In this document: in pieces, positions 46,364 to 58,394 of the stretch
How the letters are laid out: every line of letters begins with the position of its first letter
Position numbering within the stretch: position 1 is the stretch's first letter
The notes under the pieces: generated by a model
What the model saw: the letters and a program-made list of their open reading frames with translations, nothing else
Told to the model about the DNA's origin: nothing
Database searches by the model: none
Assembly (NCBI RefSeq): GCF_030272615.1
Contig: NC_081415.1
Coordinates: 510,024,873-510,088,872 of the forward strand
Reading direction: 5' to 3'
Length of the DNA: 64,000 nucleotides
Origin: Cryptomeria japonica
Lineage: Eukaryota; Streptophyta; Pinopsida; Cupressales; Cupressaceae
Made by a program: the position numbers and the translations under genes

Positions 46364-47883
46364 TGTTGGTACTTCAGCAGAAAGAAAGATTGTTGATATT
46401 CAATAAGGATATTGAGAAGGTTGTTGAAGATTATTGATATAACTGAAGAAGGATGATAACTATCTTTATAACATTATTTTTTCATTGATGTCAAGAGATT
46501 GATTATCTGATTCAGTATGATGTTGCCATATCTTGAGAAGATTGATTAGAAGAGAATTAAGATGTCGGTAAAATACATAGAAAGAATGTGATGAATAAGA
46601 GGAGGAATAAGTTATTCAATGGGCAACTATTCCTGAGTTAGACAATGATGAGATCATGATGTTTAGATTGTTTTGATATCCTACATATATTGTTGATTGT
46701 AAGGTTAATACTATACTATGTTACTGAGCAAAGAGCCTAGTCAGTAAACCCTAAGGAACCTAGTCGGTAAACCCTAAGGTTATCGATATCGGTTAATGAA
46801 GGCGAAATGTCTACCGAGTAAAGTTTAGTATTTACCGAGTTGCAACCGAGTTATGACAGTGCGCATTGGATGAATACAAGAATTATTTAATGAAGGACAA
46901 TGATTAGCTGGAGATGTATAAATGATTGGTATGTCATGCATGAAGTTTGTCAAGGATCTATGGCAAAGGAAAATTGGCAGGAAGATCTACAGTGCAGATT
47001 GAACCACAATAACCTTGTGCAAGTTCCAAGAAGGGAATGCAAGTCCCGAGGCAAGGTAAAACGTTTACAAATTGGAAGGATACATTGAACCTGGTCAAGT
47101 TTGAAGATCTGATGGCTAAGATTGATCATGAGAAATGTGATCAAGGAGATTAAGCAGTTAGCAATTGTTTATAAATAAGGAATTGTTAATAAACAATGTA
47201 TGCAGGCAAGTGTAAGCACAAGAATGCTACATAGTGATTACCGAGCACAGAAGCTTGAAGACCTATTTGAATAATAGAGTAGAGAGCCCAGCAGAGGGAC
47301 AAGATAAGTCCTATGACTAGATTGTTTTGAGCAAATAAGAATCTGCTTTAGCATTTTAGATGTGAAGTTGCAGATATATTGTATTACTGTTATTTTGTAA
47401 GTAACAGAAAATGTCTTAACTGAGTGGACTTAACAGTCTTATTTGTAAACCCTCTAGCAAGGTAACATTCTAAATGAGTGTTTGAAATCCTTTGACAAGG
47501 TCACTTCTAACAAAGTGAAGATCCTAATAGATCTGAGGGAATCTCTTAACTGGGTCACATCTAGCAATGTGTTTGTAATCTTTAACAGGATTTGCTTTTA
47601 ATCAAGCATACTCTAGAAGAGTATATTTCTTAGTGGGTTTTAAATCCCACAGTGTTTTTTCCCTATTTGGGTTTCCATGTTAAATCTGGTGTTATGAGTG
47701 TTATGATGATTATGTGTTTATGAGTTAACATGTTTAAGCAGTTTTTGGTTAAGTTGTTGAAGTATAAGTTACCGAGGTTGAATTTGTTGATTTTATGGAA
47801 GTTTAAGTTTGTATGATTCACCCCCCCCCCCTCATCTTGTTAGCTATTGGCATCTGTACTTTACATTAGTATCAGAACTAACA
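46364..47883 (+). repeat. 5' LTR of the complete Copia
   Basis: 1,520 bases, TGTTGGTACTTC to ATCAGAACTAACA. It has a TATA box candidate TTTATAAATAAGG (47168-47180) and a run of C near the 3' end (47820-47831) after GTATGATT. Confidence 0.96.
47168..47180 (+). promoter_or_regulatory. TATA box candidate in the Copia 5' LTR
   Basis: TTTATAAATAAGG is kept in both LTRs (about 53506 in the 3' copy). Confidence 0.5.
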
Positions 47884-47885
47884 AT

Positions 47886-47897
47886 TGGTATCAGAGC
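47886..47897 (+). other. Primer-binding site of the complete Copia
   Basis: TGGTATCAGAGC, two bases after the LTR, matches the initiator Met-tRNA 3' end. Confidence 0.92.
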
Positions 47898-47948
47898 TTT
47901 GGACTCCGAAAGAAAAATTTTAAAGGTACTTGAGGAAAAGATCCGAAG

Positions 47949-48908
47949 ATGTATAAAAGGGATGCACCGAAGCTGAACAAGTCAAGTTTCTCCACATGGC
48001 AGAAAAGGATGAAGCTGCATTTATCAGGAATTGGAGAATATGCAACATATTATCTGGAGAATGATTACATTGCACCGAGCACCAACCCTATGACCTTGGA
48101 AGAGATAAAGGCAAAGCAAGAACATATTCAAGCTATAATTGAAATAACATCAACATTGACCGACTCAGAGTTTAATGATCTAGAAGGTTGTAATGATGCA
48201 AAAGCAATGTGGACTAAGCTCATATTTGTGTATGGAGGTGATGAACATGTTCAAAGAGAAAAAGTAGATAGTCTAAGAGGACAACTTGAATCCATGAGAA
48301 TGAATGAAGGTGAGAACATAACCCAATACAGTACAAGACTAAAGGACATTGTCGATCAAATTAAAGGAGCAGGTGGAACTATTGAAGAAAAGGATATAAC
48401 AAGTAAGTTGTTGAGAACCCTTCTACCAGCTTATGCTATTTGAGTCTCTGCAATCAATGAATTAAGGTCTGTACCTAACATGCCAATTTCTTTGGATGCC
48501 ACTATTGGTAAGCTACATGCATTTGAGTTAAGTAATTTTGATAACAGTGGATCTTTGGTAAATAAAGTAGAATCTACATTCAGTTCTTTTCATATTGGTG
48601 AATCTGATGATTACAATGATAGAATGAGTAAGTACTCTGAAGGGGATCACAGTGGATCAAGTGAAAGATTTTGCAAGAACATGGAAAAAGTGCACAAACT
48701 GTATCAAGAAATCAAAAAGCAAGAAGAATTTGAAGGATTATTAGCCAGAAGGTTACCGAGAGGCAAAGGTAAGTATAAAGGGAAGCTACCTTTGAAATGT
48801 TTCAATTGTGATAAAATAGGACATATGGCTTCTAACTGCCCTGACAAAGAATCTAGTGAAAAGAGTGAATACCAAGATAATAGGCAGAAAGACAATCAAT
48901 ACAAATGA
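47949..48908 (+). pseudogene. Copia gag with zinc knuckle
   Basis: ATG 47949 opens gag. LNKSSFSTWQKRMKLHL starts the Copia gag (UBN2) domain, followed by NDAKAMWTKLIFVYGG, QLESMRMNEGENITQY and KLLRTLLPAYAI. TGA stops at 48441 and 48906 both sit where Arg is plausible. The zinc knuckle CFNCDKIGHMASNC is at about 48798-48840. It forms the particle, and the knuckle binds RNA. Confidence 0.93.
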
Positions 48909-50630
48909 CACCGAGACTTCAGAAGGAGAGATAGAAAGACATGTCTAGTAGCAGATGAGGAATCCAATGATGACAAATATGATGAAACTGATACTGAGGA
49001 AGTTGTTTATGTGGCTATTAAAGATGGATCTGATGAAGAAAGGTATGAAGAAAAAGCCCTAATATCTCACATAAATAATAATGATTCTTGGATCATAGAC
49101 AGTGGATGCTCACATCATATGACAGGTGATAAACACAAGTTTGTTAAATTAGAAGACTGTGATGGAGGCTATGTAAGATTTGGTAATGATGCACCATATC
49201 CAGTGAAAGGTAAAGGATCTATAACACTTCTTGACAATGCTAAATGTGATGATGTATATTGGGTTAAAGGTTTGAAATACAATTTGTTGAGTGTAGCACA
49301 GCTAAACAATATAGGATACCAAATAGAATTTCAGAAAGGAGTTGTCAAAGTACATGACAAACATGGAAAGTTAGCTGCTACCGGGACACAAACAAAAGGT
49401 AATACATTTCATCTTGACTCAACTCGAAACAAGTGTCTTTATGCAAAGATAAATGATACCTGGTTATGGCATAAAAGGTTTTGTCATGTAAATTTTGATA
49501 ATCTGATCAAAATAAGTAAGAAACACCGAGTGAGAGGTCTACTGAGTAAGGAAAAACCTGAGAATACTATGTGCTGAGGATGCCAGATGGGTAAGATGAC
49601 AACATCAAGCTTTACAAGTAATTCCTACACTTCTAAAGGAATTTTAGATCTAGTACACACTGATCTTTGTGGTCCTATGAAAGTTCAAATTTATTATGGT
49701 GATAAATATTTCATATTATTTGTGGATGATTACTCAAGGATGATGTCAGTTATGTTTTTAAAAGAAAAATCAGAAGCTTTTCAAATGTTTAAATGGTACA
49801 AGGCAAGAGTTGAAAATGAAACAAGAAGACAGTTGAAATGTCTTAGATCTGATAGAGGAGGAGAGTTCACTTCTCATGAATTTAACTTATTTTGCAATGA
49901 TCATGGTATAAAGAGGCAAGTATCTGCACCGAGAACACCTCAGCAAAATGGGATAGCCGAGAGAAGAAATAGATCAATTGTGGATTGTGCAAGAACCCTG
50001 ATGATAGAAAAGAGGGTACCTCAAATGTTTTGGAGAGAAGCAATCAGCACTACAGTTTACACCCTGAACCGAGTTCAACTAAAGGAAGGAACTATGAAGA
50101 CACCATATGAAATCTGGTAGGACAAGAAACCTAATGTAAGTTATTTTAAAATCTTTGGAAGTAGATGCTATGTTCACAAAGATGACAGAAATGGAAAATT
50201 TGATCAGAAAAGTGAAGAAGGAACATTTCTTGGTTATTCTTCCAGAAGTAAAGCATTTAAATGTCTGATCAAATCAGCTAACAAAATAGTGGAAAGTGCA
50301 AATGTGAAAATTGATGAATTTCTAGAAAGAAATGATGAAGGAAATTCCAAAGAACCAGAAGATTATGAAGAATTCATTTATGTTCAACCGAGAAGTCCTA
50401 CTGAGAAAGCTGCTGAAGAAAATGAAGATAATGTCTAGTTACCAAGTGATGAAGAAGATCATACAAAACCTACCGAGCCTATATTAGCCAAATATGTCAA
50501 AAGACATCATGCATCAAGTCAGATTATAGGAGATAAGGATGATCTAGTGATGACAAGGAACAAACTGAGACAGAACACATGTTTGATTTCTGAATTTGAA
50601 TCGAGAATAGTAAAAGAGGCATTTAACAGG
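48909..50630 (+). pseudogene. Copia protease and integrase
   Basis: In frame with gag. The protease active site WIIDSGCSHHMTGD lies at about 49089-49130. The pre-integrase motif WLWHKRFCHVNFDNL is at about 49461, and GCQMGKM follows a TGA at 49575. The integrase core has HTDLCGPM (about 49660), LRSDRGGEFTSH (about 49845) and QNGIAERRNRSI (about 49945), so Asp, Asp and Glu are intact. After a TAG at 50118 come FGSRCYVHK and the FLGYSSRSKAFK block (about 50225-50270), with TAG at 50436. The acidic linker ends at TAA 50631. Confidence 0.93.
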
Positions 50631-50633
50631 TAA

Positions 50634-52133
50634 GATTGGGTAAATGCTATGACAGAAGAGATTGATCGAATCAAGAAGAATGACACATGGACACTGATCC
50701 CAAGACCAAAGGACAAAAATGTAATCGGTACTAAGTGGATTTTCAGAAACAAGCTAAATGAAAAAGGTGAGGTCATTCGCAACAAAGCAAGACTAGTTTG
50801 CAAAGGTTATGCTCAAGAAGAAGGAATAGAGTATGGTGAGACATTTGCACCTGTGGCTAGACTTGAGGGAGTAAGAACATTGTTGGCATATGAAGCTTTC
50901 AAAAATTTCAAGGTATATCTAATGGATGTTAAATCTGCATTTTTGAATGGTATACTAGAAGAAGTTTACATTGAACAACCTGAAGGATTTGTTGAAGACA
51001 GGAGTAAAGATCAGGTATGCAAACTAAACAAAGCTTTATATGGTCTGAAGCAAGCACCTAGAGCATGGTATGAGAGACTGCACTCTTATTTAATCAAGAT
51101 TGGTTTTATAAGGACAAGTGAAAACAACAATATCTACATGAAGAAAGATGAGGACAATGGAATACTGATCTCAACCATATTTGTTGATGACATTATATTT
51201 TGTGGAAATGACTCCTTATGCAAGAACTTTGGAAATGAAATGTGCAAAGAATTTTAGATTTCACTAATCGATGAGATAAAGTATTTTATAGGTTTACGAA
51301 TACTGCAAATGAAAGATGAGATTTTCATTACTCAATCCAAGTACATAAAGGAAATCTTGAAGAAATTTGGAATGGAGGATTCTAAACCAGTAAGTACTCC
51401 TATGACTACTAACTATAAATTATCAAAGAATGATGAATCTGCATCTGTTGATGAGACACTTTACCGATTTATGATTGGAAAATTGCAATATGTTGTGCAT
51501 AGTAGACCAGATATAGCACATGCAGTAGGTATTGTAGCAAGATTCTCTATAGATCCCAAGGAAACCCATATGACAGCAATCAAGAGAATTTTCAGATACC
51601 TGAGAGGCACTAAAGATTATGGCTTAGTATATGAAAAGAGGAATAATTTTGATTTAAAAGTTTATACTGATGCTGATTGGGCAAGCAACATAGATGATAG
51701 GAAAAGTACAAGTGGTGGAGCTTTCTTTTTGGGAGAAAGTCTAGTAAGTTGGCTTAGCAAGAAACAAGGATGTATTTCACAGTCTATAGCAGAAGCTGAA
51801 TATGTTGTTGTAGCATTGAATTGAACCAATATAGCATGGATCAAACAACTATTGGAAGGTATAAATGAGAAAGTTACTGAGCCAATAACTATATTCTGTG
51901 ATAATACTAGTGCCATTAACATTTCAAAGAATCCAGTAATGCACTCTAAGACAAAGCATATATCTATAAAGTATCACTATCTCAGAGAAGAAGTTCAAGA
52001 GAAGAAAGTTGTGCTCGAATATATGAGTTCAAAGGAGCAATTAGCAGACATCTTCATAAAGCCATTGCCAAGGGACACTTTTGAGTATCTCAAAAGCAAG
52101 TTAGGGGTCCTACCCCTATCTTCTACTCACTGA
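50634..52133 (+). pseudogene. Copia reverse transcriptase and RNase H
   Basis: RT blocks: [18 protein letters not shown] (about 50640), [52 protein letters not shown] (about 50920), [18 protein letters not shown] (about 51020) and [10 protein letters not shown] (about 51176-51205, catalytic box intact). The RNase H part has RFMIGKLQYVVHSRPDIA, YTDADWASN (about 51665), AEAEYVV, CDNTSAINIS and KTKHISIKYHYLRE, ending at TGA 52131. TAG at 51255 and TGA at 51822 are the only breaks. Confidence 0.95.
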
Positions 52134-52350
52134 CCGACTTCGATGAAAGCATCAATTCAATAAATCTACAAAATATTATGTGTGGATTGATGTTGATTTA
52201 TGCACTTTAGAAGGTTTTCTAAAGGTGTGCAGAAAATAGTGAATAGAAACAATTTGATCTGACCGAGACTGAGATGATACATAGCAAGGCAAACCACTGC
52301 ACAGAGAAATAAATCATGATTTAGTTCTTTTACTTTTTTGCATTGTTGTC

Positions 52351-52360
52351 AAAGGGGGAG
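52351..52360 (+). other. Second, internal polypurine-like tract
   Basis: AAAGGGGGAG lies 340 bases before the 3' LTR, with the same core as the terminal tract. Confidence 0.6.
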
Positions 52361-52530
52361 AAGACTAAATGGTTGGAAGACTAAATGGTTGACTGAATGG
52401 TAAAGCCCTGATTGATGGAAATAACAGAAGATTAAGGATAGGGGGAGAAGATTGAAAAATGGAGAAGACTAAATGCAAGTCAATAGCTCAGAAGCCTAAT
52501 AACAAAGGGAGAAGACTTCAGAAGATTTTA

Positions 52531-52640
52531 ACAGCTCAAGGATAACAGGAGAAGTCTAACAACAATTTGAATCCGAATCAATTTAACAGCTCAAGGATAA
52601 CAGGAGAAGTCTAACAGCAATTTGAATTTGAATCAATTTG
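52531..52640. repeat. Tandem duplication, 2 x 55 bp, in the Copia 3' region
   Basis: ACAGCTCAAGGATAACAGG starts at 52531 and 52586, followed by near-identical GAAGTCTAACA.CAATTTGAA sequence. Confidence 0.85.
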
Positions 52641-52689
52641 AATATATTGTTTGTATTACCATTTAATTGTTGGTTTTTCCATCAATGCC

Positions 52690-52700
52690 AAAGGGGGAGA
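52690..52700 (+). other. Polypurine tract of the complete Copia
   Basis: AAAGGGGGAGA lies one base before the 3' LTR, preceded by ATCAATGCC, as in the pol-less element. Confidence 0.9.
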
Positions 52701-52701
52701 T

Positions 52702-54224
52702 TGTTGGCACTTCAGTAGAAAGAAAGATTGTTGATATTCAATAAGGATATTGAGAAGGTTGTTGAAGATTATTGATATAACTGAAGAAGGATGATAACTA
52801 TCTTTATAACATTATTTTGTCATTGATGTCAAGAGATTGATTATCTGATTTAGTATGATGTTGCCATATCTTAAGAAGATTGATTAGAAGAGAATTAAGA
52901 TGTCGGTAAAATGCACAGAAAGAATGTGATGAATAAGAGGAGGAATAAGTTATTCAATGGGCAACTATTACCGAGTTAGACAATGATGAGATCATGATGT
53001 TTAGATTGTTTTGATATCCTACATATATTGTTGATTGTAAGGTTAATACTATAGTATGTCACCGAGCAAAGAACCTATTCAGTAAACCCTAAGGAACCTA
53101 GTCGGTAAACCCTAAGGTTATTGATATCGGTTAATGAAGGAGAAATGTCTACCAAGTAAAGTTTAGTATTTACCGAGTTGCAACTGAGTTATGACAGTGC
53201 GCATTGGATGAATACAAGAATTATTTAATGAAGGACAATGATTAGCTGGAGATGTATAAATGATTGGTATGTCGTGCATGAAGTTTGTCAAGGATCTATG
53301 GCAAAGGAAAATCGGCAGGAAGATCTATAGCACAGATTGAACCGCAATAACCTTGTGCAAGTTCCAAGAAGGGAATGCAAGTCCCGAGGCAAGGTAAAAC
53401 ATTTTCAGATCGGAAGGATACATTGAACCTGGTCAAGTTTGAAGATCTGATGGCTAAGATTGATCATGAGAAATGTGATCAAGGAGATTAAGCGGTTAGT
53501 AATTATTTATAAATAAGGAATTTTTAATAAACAATGTATGCGGGCAAGTGTAAGCACAGGAATGCTACATATTGATTACTGAGCACAGAAGCTTGAAGAC
53601 CTGTTTGAATAATAGAGTAGAGAGCCCAGCAAAGGGACAAGATAAGTCATATGACTAGATTGTTTTGAGCAAATAAGAATCTGCTTTAGCATTTTAGATG
53701 TGAAGTTGCAGATATATTGTATTACTATTATTTTGTAAGTAACAGAAAATCTCTTAACCAAGTGGACTTAACAGTCTTATTTGTAAACCCTCTAGCAAGG
53801 TAACATTCTAAATGAGTGTTTGAAATCCTTTGACAAGGTCACTTCTAACAAAGTGAAGATCCTAACAGATCTGAGGGAAATCCCTTAACCGGGTCACATC
53901 TAGCAATGTGTTTGTAATCTTTAACAAGATTTGCTTTTAACCGAGCATACTCTAGAAGAGTATATTTCTTAGTGGGTCCGAAATCCCACAGTGGTTTTTC
54001 CCTATTTGGTTTTCCACGTTAAATCTGGTGTTATGAGTGTTATGATGATTATGTGTTTATGAGTTAACATGTTTAAGCAATTTTTAGTTAAGTTGCTGAA
54101 GTATAAGTTACTGAGGTTGAATCTGTTGATTTTATGGAAGTTTAAGTTTGTATGATTCACCCCCCCCCCCTCTCATCTTGTTAGCTATTGGCATCTGTAC
54201 TTTACATTAGTATCAAAACTAACA
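52702..54224 (+). repeat. 3' LTR of the complete Copia
   Basis: 1,523 bases, TGTTGGCACTTC to ATCAAAACTAACA, followed by the target copy CATAT. Confidence 0.96.
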
Positions 54225-55331
54225 CATATAAGAAAAACCATAGGCACTTGAACCATAAACAAAGGTGACGATGTATGGACCCAACCAATTCAAGTAAATT
54301 TCCCTCGTTGATCAGGTGGTGCATTGACATTTATCTGGTTCTCACAGAGAACTAGGTTACCTATCTTGAAGGCTCGAGGTAGCACACTTTGGTTATATTT
54401 CTCAGATAAAGACTTTTGATAAGCTTGGAGGTGTTGAAGGGCCTTCAAAGGGTGCTCATCCAATAACTCAAGCTAATTGAGACAAAGAGTACAATAAGAA
54501 TCATTATCAATAACCCCTTTCACGGAGATGTTCAATGATGGAATTTCCAACTCAAGGGGCATGATAGCGTCGACTTTGTATATGAGGCTGTAAGGCATTG
54601 TCCTTGTAGTTGTGCATACACTTGTACGATAGGCACAAAATGCATATACTAGTTTAATATGCCAATCTTTGCCATGTTTGGTAATGGTCTTATGTAAGAT
54701 CTCTTCAATAGTTTTGTTAGATGCTTCCACTTGACTATTAGATTGAGGATAATAAGGTGTAGAAAAATGATGTTGGATGTGAAACTTTTCGAGGAACTAC
54801 TTAACCTCTTTTTTCTTAAATGGTGTACCATTATAAAAAATAAGGGTAGTAGGTAAGCCAAAACGAGAAATGATATTATCCATGATGAAGCCACAAATCA
54901 TGTTAGTAGTGGTGGATCTGAGTGGAATAGCTTCGACCCACTTTATGAAATAATTTGTAGCTGTGATGATAAAGACATGGCCCTTAGATGAAGGGGACAT
55001 ATCTTGCCAATTATATGCAACCCCCATGTCTAAAAAGGCCATGGAGAAGCTTGAGTTCAGAGCTCTTATGCGGGGCTCAAATCAAGTTACTTCATTGTCG
55101 ATATTGGGGGCATTTCTTGACAAAAGCAAAGGAATCTTGTTCCATTGTTGGCCAATAATAACCCATGTAAATCACCTTATGGATCAAATATTTGTGTCCA
55201 CCCCTAGAGCTCGAATGGGCCTCTTGGAGGGCAAGGGGCATCTCAGCTTTTGTTAAACAATGTAAAAGAAGGCCATTATACGATCTTCGATAAACAACAT
55301 TAGATAAAAGGACATAGCGAGTAGCCATCAT
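54225..55331 (-). pseudogene. Gypsy B integrase
   Basis: Zinc region: CLTKAEMPLALQEAHSSSRG then KKCPQYRQ (55331-55092). Core: FLDMGVAYNWQDMSPSSKGH (with a stretch altered near the first Asp), FIITATNYFIKWVEAIPL (about 54960) and FYNGTPFKKKEVK (about 54830, where DNG reads YNG). Then come HSTPYYPQSN-like text, VEASNKTIEEILHKTI (about 54730, Glu kept) and the C-terminal domain with FKIGNLVL (about 54380) and LNWLGPYIV (about 54285). It ends at 46314. At least two shifts occur. It is inactive. Confidence 0.88.
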
Positions 55332-55529
55332 TCAAATTGGCACATGAAAGATCTTGCTGGCATCATCAGGAAAGCTTTCATTTTTGAGGTAACTATAGAT
55401 GTGTGTAAACCATTCTCCTGAATCGATATGAGCACACATGAAACTATCAAACTAGGTTTGATTAGTCACAGCCAAAGAGCGAAGGACTTGTACTACGAAA
55501 CAATATTCATCCTAACGAAAGTCTAGGCT

Positions 55530-55996
55530 TACAAGGGAAGTAACACTTGCCATTGCAACTGTATGACAATTTTCTCTTCGTGAAATATTGTCAATCATAT
55601 AAGTAGTGAAACATTTCAGTATGAATGTGAAAAAATCCTTATATTGAGATAACTTCAACTGCTTAACACGATACGCTCATGTAACCCGATTTATGATAAG
55701 CTCAGAGTCCCATGGATATAGATGTTTTTCACACCCATGGCAATCGCGGCATGTAACCCAGCAATGAAAGCTTCATACTCGGTGATGTTGTTAGTGCAAT
55801 AGAATTCTAAACGAAATGAGAGAGGGACTAGTTTTCCTTCAAGTGAGATCAAGACTACACCCTCTCTTGAACTAGTCTGACATCTTGATCCATCAAAATA
55901 CATGTCCCATAACAATTCATGATCAGTGGTTAACTCATCTTCATCAGGAAATAGATCTAAGGTAGGAAAAAAAATTTCTAATGTGACATCAGCCAA
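55530..55996 (-). pseudogene. Gypsy B second RNase H domain (canonical Tat position)
   Basis: From 55996 down: ELLWDMYFDGSRCQTS (first Asp), TNNITEYEAFIAGLHAA (Glu) and IYIHG, followed by a one-base insertion near 55715. In the corrected frame GDSELII (Asp) follows. It lies between the tethered RNase H and integrase, so it contrasts with gypsy A, where the equivalent domain is ahead of RT. Confidence 0.88.
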
Positions 55997-56011
55997 CTAA
56001 TTAGCGATGAC

Positions 56012-57061
56012 CTACCCTTTGATTGACTTCTGAGTTATGAACTTCAAGTCGAACTCAAAAAGCAACATCACCCATTTAGCCAACCTTCCTAAAAGATTGG
56101 ACTTTGAAAAGAGATGCTTAAGGATATTATTCTTAGCTATAACTTGTGTTTTTGCATGGAGTATGTAATGCCTTAACTTCTGCCTTGCAAAGACAAGAGC
56201 TAGACATTGCTTTTCCATAGTAGAATATCAAGTCCCATATTCTATCAAAGTGTGGCTAATGTAATTGACTTCTCTCTCTCAGCCTTCATCATCATGCTGG
56301 TCTAACAAGGCTACTAGAGTGTGAGACGAGGTAGAGATGTACAAAAAGAAGGGTCTATCAGACATAGCTGGCATTAGAATAGGAGGATTAGCCAAGTAAT
56401 TCTTAATAGAATTGAAAGCTTCTTGGCATTCCTCATTCTATTTGAAATGAACATCCTTCTTCAACAGTCGTATGAAAGGAAGAGTATGATTAGCCAATTG
56501 CGCCATGAACCTATGAATGGCCTGAATCTTCCCTTGCAAACTATGAAGTTGAGAGATATTTCTAGGTGGAGGCATGTTTACAATTGCATAGATTTTATCA
56601 GTATCTATTTCGATTCCTCGACGAGAGACAATGAATCCCAAAAGCTTCTTGACATCGACACCAAAAACACATTTTAGGGGATTTAGTCTCATCTTATATA
56701 ATCGAAGCCTTTCGAAGACTAGCCAAAGTTTTTTAATGTGCGTTTGATGAGCGATAGACTTTACCAAGATATCATTGACATAATATTCCAAGATTTTATG
56801 GATGAAATAGTGGAATATCAAGGTCATAGATCGTTGATAGGTTGCTCCTACATTTTTCAATCCAAATGGCATGACAACATAGCAAAAGGTTCGACAAGGA
56901 GTCATGAAGGAAGTTTCATACTGATCTTTCAGATTAATATGAATCTGATTGTACCCCAAGAAACCATCCATGAAAGAAAGCAAAGCATAACTTGTGGTTG
57001 AATCTACAATCATGTCAATGTTAGAGAGCGGAAAGTCGTCCTTGAGGGAAGGTTTACTCAC
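56012..57061 (-). pseudogene. Gypsy B reverse transcriptase and tethered RNase H
   Basis: RT blocks on the minus strand: SYALLSFMDGFLGYNQI (about 56990), VVMPFGLKNVGATYQRSM (about 56870), EYYVNDILVKS (about 56780, where YVDD reads YVND), LRLNPLKCVFGV-like text (about 56670), GFIVSRRGIEID (about 56630) and LQGKIQAIHRFMAQLANH. The tethered RNase H follows to 56012, ending EKQCLALVFARQKLRHYI and the linker to the second RNase H. The Asp-to-Asn change should abolish RT activity. Confidence 0.92.
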
Positions 57062-57934
57062 ATCTCAAAAGTCAATGCATATGTGGATTCAACTATCAAG
57101 TTTCATAACTAGAACAATGTTCGAGATCCAAGGCAAATAGTCAATAGAATGGATAAAATCATCTTTTAAAATCCTTTATATCTCTGTCTTGAATAGCAAG
57201 GCCACCTTAGGATTCATCTTTCGAATCTTTTATTTTACCGTCTTAGCATCGAGATTAAGTACAATATTATGCACCATAATTGACTCATCAATGTTTGTCA
57301 TTTCTTCATAAGACCAAACAAAGATGTCAAGGAATTGATGTAGAAGATCGAAATATTCTTTAAACTCCTCAGAAGATAAACACTTTCCGACTTTGATGGC
57401 TTTATCAGGAGTCTTATCACTCATAATGACATCAGTAGTTTCTAAATTAAGGAGCGCATTGAGGTATTCTGGATAAGATGTGGGTATATGCTCTTCATTG
57501 CAAGATAAGAGTGCCCCTTGCTTAACGGATTCCCCAAAATACGCTTGGGTATTTAAACAACAAAGGAATCGAGGTTTATGATGATAAGAGGGCAAATCAT
57601 CATACATGCCTAGAAATTCCTTCAAGGATTCTTCTGAAGGAAATATGTCCAAGGGAATTTCAAAAAGAAGTGTTTTGCTATCAATGAGTTTTGGATGAAC
57701 AAGCTTAAGAGGAGGGTCAACTGAGATCATATTAACAGTTAACCATGGTTTTGTCCTTCGGCCCGTATGGCAATATCCTAGTCTGGTATTGTGGTGATGA
57801 GGTTCAACTTCCAAAGGAATTTGAATACCTTGTTTGTTAGGTCCACAACCTTTTTCATCATAACCAACTTGTGATACTAGCTTATATACAGCTTCATAAA
57901 TATCATGCAACTCCTTAAAGGAAGGAGGATTCAT
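57062..57934 (-). pseudogene. Gypsy B linker between protease and RT
   Basis: A 234-codon open stretch (57934-57230) holds a Gly-rich GCGPNKQGIQIPLEVE segment typical of the G-patch-like region of Tat elements, then EYFDLLHQFLDIFVWSYEEM, the conserved lead-in to RT. The first RT block at about 57100-57060 (a CIDF.DVSKPSLKDDFPL-like text) carries stops. Confidence 0.8.
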
Positions 57935-58394
57935 GTAGAAACGATGATCAACATGATAAGCATCACCTGGCTTTATTGACTCATAATCATCTTTTTTAGC
58001 CGAAGTGAATGAAATCTTAGGAAACTTCAGTTAGACAGGGTCAACCTTGTATTCACCAACATGAGAGTCAGTGAAATCTAAGGAACCCCAATCATCACCT
58101 AAGCATGCAGTTATCTTTGATAGAGAGGGTGATTTAGCTGGAGAAGACTCAATAGGAGTAGACCCCAAGATTTGTACATCATGGAGATCTTCTTTCGAGG
58201 AGTCTTCCTTTAGAGAATCCTGCTCCCCAAGTGATAATTTCCTTCATGACATCTTGCTTTCTAGGTATCTCCTCCTTCTCTTGCTCTTCCTTTTTAGGGG
58301 ACAAAACAAAGGTAGAAGTCATCACCGAAGAAGACAAAGTAGGCACATAATTTTGAAAAGAAGGTGCAACCAAGGCTTGACCCACTATTGTTAT

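Larger units (their letters stand above)
46364..54224 (+). mobile_element. Complete Copia element, TSD CATAT
   Basis: LTRs of 1,520 and 1,523 bases start TGTTGG and end CTAACA. CATAT flanks the element at 46359-46363 and 54225-54229. The Met-tRNA primer site, gag, protease, integrase, RT, RNase H and polypurine tract are all present in Copia order. The coding region is a single frame from 47949 to 52133 broken only by eight stop codons. I counted 9 differences in the first 290 bases of the two LTRs, so it is the least diverged LTR pair in the window. Confidence 0.97.

Noticed and set aside
47886-47897. tRNA-like sequence
   Set aside because: Only the 12-base complement of the Met-tRNA 3' end is present. 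It is a primer-binding site, not a tRNA gene. The same holds at 28908, 37866 and 60756.
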